DNA of 11,565 bases, from contig USCE01000025.1 in NCBI GenBank assembly GCA_900553105.1, positions 1 to 11,565 of the forward strand, given 5' to 3'. Source of the DNA: an uncultured Sutterella sp. Its GTDB lineage: Bacteria; Pseudomonadota; Gammaproteobacteria; Burkholderiales; Burkholderiaceae_F. Below, in pieces: positions 6,428 through 11,565 of this stretch. Position 1 is the first letter of the stretch, and each line of letters begins with the position of its first letter. The notes under the pieces were generated by a model. It did no database searches. It saw nothing but the letters and a program-made list of their open reading frames with translations, and was not told where the DNA came from. A program made the position numbers and the translations under genes.

Positions 6428-7645
6428 ATGTCGAAACAATACTCACCACGAACGATCGAGCCAATTATTAAAAAAGCTTCAACCGCTTTTAAGGTTGTTA
6501 TGGTTTCTGGTATGCGTCAGGTGGGTAAAAGTACGCTTTTGTCTCATTTGGCTAGCCGACAACGTCAATATGTGACTTTAGATAGTTCAAGACAGTTATT
6601 ATCAGCATTAGAATCACCGGAAACATTTTTTCAACTTAATCCTGCGCCTAGAACAATTGATGAAATTCAATTAGCTCCTGGATTATTTCGAAGTCTCAAG
6701 GAAGTTGTTGATCAATCTGACACAACAGGACAATACTGGATCAGTGGGTCTCAACGCTTGACCTTAATGGCGAATGTGACAGAAGCTTTACCCGGTAGAC
6801 TTATAAGTTTTGATTTGTATCCCTTTTCAATCTATGAGCGTGAGGGGAAGGGACTGTTGCAAAAGCCCTATCTACCAGGCAATCTAGAATCTAATCTTCG
6901 CACTCGCAGTGTGAGTGACTGTTGGAAAATCATTTTTCAGGGCGCATGGCCAGGCGTCATTGATAAAGATGTTGAAGTACGAGACTGGTTTTTCGAATCT
7001 TTGGTTAGTCTTTATTTATCAAAAGACGTAGCCACCTTAGCTCAAGTTGATAAAACAATTCAATTCCGCAAGTTTCTCAAAGCTCTTGCGATTCGTACAG
7101 GTCAAGAGCTGAGGTTACAACCATTGGCCGAAGCAGCCGGTGTTCAAACGGCAACGATTAAACGCTGGCTGAGCATTGCTGAAGCATCAGGCCTTATTAT
7201 TTTGTTACCACCGTTTTATTCCAATATTGATAAGCAGTTAGTAAAAAGTCCGAAAGTCTATATGACTGATACGGGTTTGGTTGCTCATCTTCTTGGCATT
7301 CAGACTCCCGAAGAGATGCAAACACATGTGAATCAAGGAAACTTTTTCGAAACGTTTGTGGTTATGGAAATCATTAAAAGTTGGGCCCACAATGGGAAAA
7401 AACCTGACTTTTACTTCTACCGCGATAACAGAGGCATGGAAATCGATCTGTTAATCCACTCAGATGGAAAATATTATCCTGTTGAAATTAAATCTAAGGT
7501 TCTTGCTGATACTCATGATGCAAAGTGGCTCACAGCTTTTAATTCTTTGCCAGTGGCAACAGGAAGAGGAACAATCATTTGCCAAACGGATATGCCTTAT
7601 TTTGTGAGCAAGGATGTGCTAGTTCATAATATTTGGGCAATATAA
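6428..7645 (+). CDS. AAA-type ATPase with DUF4143 C-terminal domain
   Basis: The 405-residue protein begins with an ATPase domain: Walker A GMRQVGKST (28-36), Walker B RTIDEI (75-80) and a sensor-like ISGS (105-108). A winged-helix-like segment (about 233-263) and a DUF4143-type domain follow. The latter ends with YRDNRGMEIDLLI (331-343) and PVEIKSK (351-357), whose Glu338, Asp340, Glu353 and Lys355 resemble a PD-(D/E)xK nuclease-like core. Family members are abundant, mobile and mostly uncharacterised; DNA or toxin-antitoxin-like roles are speculative. GAGAGA sits eight bases before the ATG, supporting the start. The gene is isolated, transcribed from its own AT-rich leader with a large dyad, and flanked on both sides by IS3-type scraps, which suggests horizontal acquisition. 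It has no partner gene on the same strand and looks intact. Confidence 0.88.
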   Translation: MSKQYSPRTIEPIIKKASTAFKVVMVSGMRQVGKSTLLSHLASRQRQYVTLDSSRQLLSALESPETFFQLNPAPRTIDEIQLAPGLFRSLKEVVDQSDTTGQYWISGSQRLTLMANVTEALPGRLISFDLYPFSIYEREGKGLLQKPYLPGNLESNLRTRSVSDCWKIIFQGAWPGVIDKDVEVRDWFFESLVSLYLSKDVATLAQVDKTIQFRKFLKALAIRTGQELRLQPLAEAAGVQTATIKRWLSIAEASGLIILLPPFYSNIDKQLVKSPKVYMTDTGLVAHLLGIQTPEEMQTHVNQGNFFETFVVMEIIKSWAHNGKKPDFYFYRDNRGMEIDLLIHSDGKYYPVEIKSKVLADTHDAKWLTAFNSLPVATGRGTIICQTDMPYFVSKDVLVHNIWAI

Positions 7646-7689
7646 TAAAATCATCGAATCCGTTGCCAAAATGGAAGTGGGTTGAAGGA

Positions 7690-7701
7690 TCGGAATTTTG
7701 A
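7690..7701 (+). repeat. IS-end 12-mer, copy 2 (beside orfB scrap)
   Basis: An exact second TCGGAATTTTGA lies 19 bases beyond the orfB stop codon and reads inward to the minus-strand orfB. That is the position expected for a right terminal repeat. Copies 1 and 2 point the same way, so they are ends of two different insertions rather than the two ends of one element. Confidence 0.5.
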
Positions 7702-7719
7702 ATCTGAATCGACCTCCAC

Positions 7720-7824
7720 TTAAATGGCCTTGAGCAGGCTCACGAAGTATTCATTGGGAGATTGAAATCCCAATTTTGAATGTGGGCGCTTACCGTTATA
7801 ATAGAAAATTCCCCACAGGCTTGT
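7720..7824 (-). pseudogene. IS3-family transposase orfB, C-terminal fragment
   Basis: On the minus strand an open stretch from 7824 to the TAA at 7722-7720 encodes a peptide containing YYNGKRPHSKLGFQSPNEYF. That is the conserved end of IS3-type integrase-core transposases (YN-x-RPHS-x-LG-x-SP-x-E-Y). Only about 30 codons remain; an in-frame stop lies at 7827-7825 and no start or catalytic DDE residues are present. The fragment is on the opposite strand to the orfA scrap at 5957, so it comes from another insertion event or an inverted rearrangement. It cannot be functional. Confidence 0.78.
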
Positions 7825-7842
7825 TTATTTTGAACTGTGGGG
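7811..7842. repeat. Perfect 8-bp hairpin near the orfB breakpoint
   Basis: CCCCACAG (7811-7818) and CTGTGGGG (7835-7842) are exact inverted copies around a 16-base AT-rich loop. No T-tract follows on either strand, so it is not an obvious terminator. It straddles the point where orfB homology stops, so it may belong to another element's end. The rest of 7843-7908 is AT-rich with nothing I can name. Confidence 0.4.
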
Positions 7843-7908
7843 GCGTGAAATTGAATGTCAAACTTTTTGGACAGAAGTGGGTCAAAATAAAAATTTTTTA
7901 GATTGGCC

Positions 7909-7937
7909 TTGCATTTTTTTTTACGGCTTGCTAATAT
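7909..7937 (+). promoter_or_regulatory. Candidate promoter for tRNA-Val
   Basis: TTGCAT (7909-7914) and TAATAT (7932-7937) are separated by exactly 17 bases, and the tRNA begins 14 bases after the -10. Both hexamers are imperfect, so the spacing and position carry the call. Confidence 0.45.
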
Positions 7938-7951
7938 ACGCAACTCGCAAC

Positions 7952-8028
7952 AGGCACGTAGCTCAGTTGGTTAGAGCATCACCTTGACATGGTGGGGGTC
8001 GTTGGTTCGAATCCAATCGTGCCTACCA
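7952..8028 (+). tRNA. tRNA-Val (anticodon GAC)
   Basis: The 77 bases fold as a complete cloverleaf. The acceptor stem AGGCACG pairs with CGTGCCT, the D-arm is GCTC...GAGC, the anticodon arm TCACC-TTGACAT-GGTGG gives anticodon GAC, and the T-arm GTTGG-TTCGAAT-CCAAT is perfect. The CCA end is encoded. It decodes GUC valine codons. It borders the IS-rich island, and tRNA genes are common integration sites, but I see no duplicated 3' end marking an integrase attachment site. Confidence 0.97.
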
Positions 8029-8040
8029 AAATTCTGTTCG

Positions 8041-8074
8041 AAAGGGATCTGAAGTTCAGGTCCCTTTTGTTTTT
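8041..8074 (+). terminator. Rho-independent terminator after tRNA-Val
   Basis: AAAGGGATCTGA pairs with TCAGGTCCCTTT (12 pairs, one G-U) around a three-base loop and is followed by TTTGTTTT-type T-rich sequence. It starts 13 bases after the tRNA. It lies between converging tRNA-Val and tctA transcription; the opposite strand lacks a good T-tract after the hairpin, so termination of tctA here is less certain. Confidence 0.85.
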
Positions 8075-8099
8075 CTGGCGCGGACTTTTTTCAAAACGA

Positions 8100-9614
8100 T
8101 TAATCTTCAACAAACGCATCTGTCCGAGCCGACTTGATGGCTGGCAACAGTGTCGAGAGTAAAAGTAGCAACGCAGCAACTAGTAGCGCGCAAGAAATCG
8201 GGCTCGTAAAAAACACAGTGGCATCGCCTCGCGCTAAGAGCATCGCACGGCGAAGGTTTTCTTCCATCATTGGTCCTAAAACAAAACCCAAGATTAAAGG
8301 CGCCGGTTCGGCACGCAAGTGATAAAAGACATAACCCAAGACGGCAAAGGCCACCATCGTTACGAGATCATAGACGTTGTAGTTGATGGAATAAACGCCG
8401 ATGGAGCAAACCGCAAGAATCATCGGGAACATCCATCGGTAGGGGATTCGCAACATCTGGACCCACAGACCGGCCAACGGTAAATTGAGAATCACGAGAA
8501 AGAAATTACCCACCCACATCGACACAATTAATCCCCAAAAGAGATCTGGGTTGGTGTCAATGACTTGGGGACCTGGGGTGATATTTTGAATAATCAATGC
8601 TCCCATCAATAGCGCCATCACGGCGTTTGAGGGAATGCCTAAAGTCAGCATCGGGATAAAGCTAGTCTGAGCACCGGCGTTGTTGGCGGCTTCCGGTGCG
8701 GCAACAGCTCTTAAATTGCCTTCTCCCACGGGGACTTCCTCGCTTTCTTTTATTCTGAGGCGCTTTTCGACACTGTAGGCGGCAAAGGCTGACAGCAGCG
8801 CTCCACCGCCGGGCAACAGTCCCAGTAGACTGCCGAGAACCGTGCCACGTGCGATTGCAGGAGTCGAGCGTTTAATGTCTTTGGCAGAGGGCCAGGGTGA
8901 GTCAATGCGTGCGCAGGTTGCTTCAGAAGAGACTCGCATGGCTTGAAGGTTTTTAAGAATCTCGGCGACACCGTAAAAGCCCATGGAAATAACGGCAAAA
9001 TCGATGCCGTCTTGAAGCGTCAGCGTATCGAGCGTAAATCGCAATTCTCCGGACTGGATATCGGTGCCGACTAAGCCCAGCAAAAGTCCTGTAATGACCA
9101 TGGCCATGGCTTTTAAAATGTCCCCGTTTGAGAGCACGACTGCACCGACAAGCCCAAGCACCATCAAGCTGAAGTATTCCGTGGCTCCGAATAAAAGGGC
9201 GACGTCCGCCAGGTAGGGTGCCGCAACGGCAATTAAAAGCGTTGCAGCTGTGCCGGCAATAAAACTGGCCACGGCTGCAACACCCAAGGCGCTGCCGGCA
9301 CGTCCCTTACGAGCCAGTTTGTTGCCGTCGATACAAGTAACAAGCGCTGATGCTTCACCGGGGATGTTCATCAAAATCGCCGTGGTCGATCCTCCGTACT
9401 GGCTCCCATAATAAATACCTGCCAGCATAATCACGGCAGCCGTGGGATCAAGGGAGTAAGTGATGGGTAGCAACAGTGCCAAAGTGGCCACAGGCCCAAG
9501 TCCGGGCAAGACTCCCACCAATGTGCCGATCAGTACGCCTAAAAAGCAATAGGCAACGTTTGTGAGTGATAGCGCGGCAGTAAGACCGACCGAGAGATTG
9601 TTCAGAAGCTCCAC
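8100..9614 (-). CDS. tctA: TctA, large membrane subunit of a tripartite tricarboxylate transporter
   Basis: This inner-membrane permease has about 12 segments and carries the TctA repeats: GVLPGLGPVATLALLLP (34-50), the strongly conserved YYGSQYGGSTTAILMNIPGE (68-87), and in the second half GLLPGGGALLSAFAAYSVEKR. It translocates a carboxylate delivered by TctC, driven by an ion gradient. The start is placed at GTG 9614, giving 504 residues beginning (M)ELLNNL. GGGAGG lies six bases before it, it overlaps the tctB stop by one base (TAGTG), and family members begin the same way. An upstream in-frame GTG at 9629 would add five residues and sit before the ribosome site, which is less likely. It is the last gene of tctC-tctB-tctA. 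The exact substrate (citrate, tartrate, other) cannot be read from sequence. Confidence 0.94.
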   Translation of the reverse strand: MELLNNLSVGLTAALSLTNVAYCFLGVLIGTLVGVLPGLGPVATLALLLPITYSLDPTAAVIMLAGIYYGSQYGGSTTAILMNIPGEASALVTCIDGNKLARKGRAGSALGVAAVASFIAGTAATLLIAVAAPYLADVALLFGATEYFSLMVLGLVGAVVLSNGDILKAMAMVITGLLLGLVGTDIQSGELRFTLDTLTLQDGIDFAVISMGFYGVAEILKNLQAMRVSSEATCARIDSPWPSAKDIKRSTPAIARGTVLGSLLGLLPGGGALLSAFAAYSVEKRLRIKESEEVPVGEGNLRAVAAPEAANNAGAQTSFIPMLTLGIPSNAVMALLMGALIIQNITPGPQVIDTNPDLFWGLIVSMWVGNFFLVILNLPLAGLWVQMLRIPYRWMFPMILAVCSIGVYSINYNVYDLVTMVAFAVLGYVFYHLRAEPAPLILGFVLGPMMEENLRRAMLLARGDATVFFTSPISCALLVAALLLLLSTLLPAIKSARTDAFVED

Positions 9615-10078
9615 TATGCACCTCCCCACGAGGGTAAAAGTGCAATCTCTAAGTCCAGAGCACCGATAAAAATAAGAGCAATGATGCTGTCAATGGTGAT
9701 GATCAGCACTATGGTTTCTTTAAGATTAGGGCGGTCATTGGCTAATGAGGCAATGCCGATCATCAAGCTCATGGCAATCAATAGCCCGAACTGAAGCGTT
9801 GCGGCAAAGCAAAGAATCGCAGCGCATAAGATGGCAAGACGCTTGAGGTCAAAACGATACAAGGGCTCGCGCGGCTTTTTGGGTGTTAAAGAGCCTTTTA
9901 AGCTGATAATGGCGCCTAAAATCATTAACAAAATGCCAAGTAGCCGTGGGAAATAGCCGGCGGCCATACGCGTGGCTGTGCCTAATTCCAAGTCGCCCGC
10001 CAGGGCAACAAAAGTACCCCCGATTGCCATGAAAAAGAGTCCAGCCACCGTATCTCGGGCAAAGCGAAGCGTGACCAT
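9614..10078 (-). CDS. tctB: TctB, small membrane subunit of a tripartite tricarboxylate transporter
   Basis: This 154-residue protein has four predicted membrane helices. Helix 1 is near residues 8-28, followed by GTATRMAAGYFPRLLGILLMILG, where the Gly-Tyr-Phe-Pro segment is typical of TctB. A basic cytoplasmic loop (about 63-80) comes next, then two more hydrophobic stretches and a final helix. TctB is poorly conserved in general and is thought to assemble with TctA in the inner membrane. It starts three bases after the tctC stop and overlaps the tctA start by one base, so all three are surely co-expressed. No strong ribosome site precedes its ATG, which suggests coupling to tctC. Confidence 0.88.
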   Translation of the reverse strand: MVTLRFARDTVAGLFFMAIGGTFVALAGDLELGTATRMAAGYFPRLLGILLMILGAIISLKGSLTPKKPREPLYRFDLKRLAILCAAILCFAATLQFGLLIAMSLMIGIASLANDRPNLKETIVLIITIDSIIALIFIGALDLEIALLPSWGGA

Positions 10079-10081
10079 AGG

Positions 10082-11044
10082 CTATGAGGTGAGTTTTAGC
10101 GTTTGAAATAAAAAGCGGTACTTGGCTTGTTCATTTGCAATCCAAGAATCAAACGCGTTCGGGTCAAGGATGGCTGAAGAGCCACTGACTTGAACAAATT
10201 TTTGAAGGTTATTGCCCATTGAAATAGTCTTTTCAATGTCCTCAAATAGAGTGCGACGGGTTTCAAGGGAAGTGGCTGCCGGGGCGATCAGCCCGAACCA
10301 AGTCGAGATATCGCATTCTATGTCCACAGAAGAAAGACTCGGGGCTGGAATTTGTCCATCAGGATCTTTGACCGTTTGAGCTAACACGGCCAGTCGGCCG
10401 TCGGCTACGGCGGCTTTGGCATTGGCCCAATTGTCAAACATGAGATCGGTTTCACCGGCCAAAAGCGACAGTTGTGCGGCAGCGGCTCCGGCAAAAGCAA
10501 TATGTTCCGTGCGAAAGCCTTGAGATGTCAAAATCTCTCCAATAATGTGACCGGCCGAGCCGTTTCCTCCCGAGGCGGCATTAAGTTTGCCGGGGTTCTT
10601 GCGTATGACGTTAAGCACATCTTCGAGCGTTTTAACGCCTAATTTTTTCATCGTTTCGGGTGTCATCACGAGTACATTGGGTACGTCGCTTAATAAACAC
10701 ACCCCGGTAAAGTCTTCAGGTTTATAGGGAAGGTTTTCACGAATCAAAGGATTGATGGCGAGTGTCGCTACTGCACCCATCGCCAGTGTTTGACCGTCGG
10801 GTTCAGCTTCCTTTAGTGCAAGTAAGCCGCGGGCACCGGCCGCGCCGGGACGATTTTCTACAATCACTCGACCGTGCAAAGGATAGAGCATTTCAGCCAA
10901 TACTCGAGCAGTCGCATCCAAGGGGCCGCCGGCAGGATACGGTACGACGATCCGTAGGTTTTTATTGACTCGAGGGAAAGCTACCGCGGGACTTAAAAGC
11001 CCCATGGCACCTAAGGATAATAAAAGACGGCGGCGATTAATCAT
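10082..11044 (-). CDS. tctC: TctC/Bug-family periplasmic substrate-binding protein
   Basis: This 320-residue protein starts with MINRRRLLLSLGAMGLLSPAVA, a signal peptide with twin arginines that could be Tat- or Sec-directed (cleavage after residue 22). It continues with the Bug hallmarks: IVVPYPAGGPLDATAR (32-47, with the ligand-binding loop and Asp43), ENRPGAAG (63-70), and KLNAASGGNGSAGH around 152-165, the second binding loop. It binds a carboxylate in the periplasm and hands it to TctAB. It is first in the operon and divergent from the methyltransferase gene over 125 bases. Burkholderiales genomes often carry many such genes; this one has its cognate membrane subunits. The ribosome site is weak (GGGA ten bases upstream). 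Confidence 0.93.
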   Translation of the reverse strand: MINRRRLLLSLGAMGLLSPAVAFPRVNKNLRIVVPYPAGGPLDATARVLAEMLYPLHGRVIVENRPGAAGARGLLALKEAEPDGQTLAMGAVATLAINPLIRENLPYKPEDFTGVCLLSDVPNVLVMTPETMKKLGVKTLEDVLNVIRKNPGKLNAASGGNGSAGHIIGEILTSQGFRTEHIAFAGAAAAQLSLLAGETDLMFDNWANAKAAVADGRLAVLAQTVKDPDGQIPAPSLSSVDIECDISTWFGLIAPAATSLETRRTLFEDIEKTISMGNNLQKFVQVSGSSAILDPNAFDSWIANEQAKYRFLFQTLKLTS

Positions 11045-11071
11045 GAAAAAAGGTTCCCAAAAACTTCCCGT

Positions 11072-11077
11072 ATTGTA
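11072..11077 (-). promoter_or_regulatory. Candidate -10 element for the tct operon
   Basis: TACAAT on the minus strand lies 27 bases before the tctC ATG and matches five of six -10 bases. No clear -35 is seen at the usual distance, so this is tentative. Confidence 0.35.
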
Positions 11078-11107
11078 ACGAGCCCAATACCCTTGGGGAA
11101 ATTAACA

Positions 11108-11136
11108 TTGACACAGCTCTATTAAATGTTTAATTT
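11108..11136 (+). promoter_or_regulatory. Candidate promoter for the methyltransferase gene
   Basis: TTGACA (11108-11113) is a perfect -35 and TAATTT lies 17 bases later (11131-11136), 33 bases before the ATG. The -10 matches only three of six bases in AT-rich DNA, so only the -35 is persuasive. Confidence 0.4.
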
Positions 11137-11169
11137 TAAAACAATCGATTTAAGGCTTTTTGTTAGCCC

Positions 11170-11517
11170 ATGGATTCTCTCAATCTTGTTGACTTTTTTA
11201 CCACAGCGGTAGGCTCTCAACTTCGGCGTTGGGAAGCGACCGAGGCCGATGCGCTTTTAGCTCACGAAGCAGGCGAAACTGCTTTGCAGCTTGGGGTGCC
11301 ATATGGTCAAGTTCTGCGAAGCGCAAGTCATGAGATCAAGATCTACGGTGCTCATGCCAATGAGCCCTGTGAGGCGGTTAAGCCATCAGTAAAACTTTCA
11401 TTTGATCACTTACCTTTTAGAGAAGCGTCTTTTGATTTGGTCGTTTGCGTTCATGCGCACGAGCGAGTCGGTGAAGCATTTTTTAAAGAAGTGTTCAGAG
11501 TTTTGGCTCCCGAAGGA
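11170..11517 (+). CDS. SAM-dependent methyltransferase-like protein, 5' part only
   Basis: The frame opens at ATG 11170 and gives 116 genomic codons before adapter sequence begins. LSFDHLPFREASFDLVVCVHAHE (about 77-99) followed by FFKEVFRVLAPEG resembles motifs IV-V of class I methyltransferases (Methyltransf_11 type). The N-terminal SAM loop is unusual: ALQLGVPYG replaces the usual glycine-rich DVGCGTG. This matches my recollection of a Betaproteobacterial family often found near gloB/rnhA, but the neighbours here are off the contig. The true 3' end is missing, and the remaining apparent residues (LSLIHISEPTRPEPIS) are encoded by adapter. Activity and substrate are unknown. Confidence 0.72.
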
Positions 11518-11565
11518 CTGTCTCTTATACACATCTCCGAGCCCACGAGACCGGAGCCTATCTCG
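11518..11565 (+). other. Illumina Nextera adapter contamination at contig end
   Basis: The last 48 bases are artificial. CTGTCTCTTATACACATCT (11518-11536) is the Tn5 mosaic end, CCGAGCCCACGAGAC (11537-11551) is the Nextera read-2 adapter, CGGAGCCT (11552-11559) fits an 8-base i7 index, and ATCTCG (11560-11565) starts the P7 tail. The order is exactly that of adapter read-through in a short insert. Confidence 0.98.

Noticed and set aside
5904..7701. Composite transposon carrying the ATPase gene
   Set aside because: The two IS ends are in the same orientation and the scraps are opposite halves of transposase genes; there is no pair of outward or inward complete copies.
7740..7943. Minus-strand 67-codon open frame
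   Set aside because: It runs in a different frame across the orfB scrap, whose C-terminal transposase motif explains the region better; the N-terminal part overlaps the tRNA promoter.
7952..8028. Phage or ICE attachment site in tRNA-Val
   Set aside because: No integrase gene and no second copy of the tRNA 3' end were found in the window.
8041..8074. Bidirectional terminator serving tctA
   Set aside because: On the minus strand the hairpin is followed by CGAACAG-type sequence with no T-tract, so only plus-strand termination is supported.
1..11565. CRISPR array or replication origin
   Set aside because: No regularly spaced repeats with unique spacers and no DnaA-box cluster were seen.

Overview
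The window looks like chromosome of a Gram-negative, moderate-GC Burkholderiales-type bacterium; Sutterellaceae and relatives are my best guess. The basis is a complete tripartite tricarboxylate (TctCBA) operon, a fused-permease 2-aminoethylphosphonate importer, and periplasm-directed signal peptides. This assignment is inference. The right edge is a true contig end: the last 48 bases are Illumina Nextera adapter, not genome.

Positions 1-5035 (minus strand) form a tight five-gene operon. In transcription order it encodes a TagD-like cytidylyltransferase, a periplasmic phosphonate-binding protein, an ABC ATPase, a fused two-domain permease, and a CDP-glycerol glycerophosphotransferase-family protein cut by the left edge. 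Genes are spaced -8 to +10 bases, so they are probably co-translated. An importer for organic phosphonate thus sits between an enzyme that activates a small phospho-compound with CTP and an enzyme family that uses CDP-activated polyols. This suggests, without proving it, a surface-polymer decoration pathway tied to phosphonate or organophosphate supply. The AT-rich divergent region (5036-5270) holds a good match to a PhoB 'Pho box' facing the operon and a set of three tandem 11-base repeats.

Positions 5271-5888 (plus) encode YrbL, a kinase-fold protein closely resembling the enterobacterial one.

Positions 5889-7950 are an AT-rich island. It holds a frameshifted IS3-type orfA remnant, an intact AAA/DUF4143 ATPase gene preceded by a 35-bp dyad, and a 3' scrap of IS3-type orfB on the opposite strand. 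Both IS scraps are bordered by the same 12-mer (TCGGAATTTTGA) in the same orientation, indicating two separate, decayed insertions. The island ends at an intact tRNA-Val(GAC) with its own terminator.

Positions 8100-11044 (minus) are a tctC-tctB-tctA operon for secondary uptake of a carboxylate. Divergently, 11170-11517 is the 5' part of a SAM-dependent methyltransferase-like gene whose reading frame runs straight into adapter sequence.
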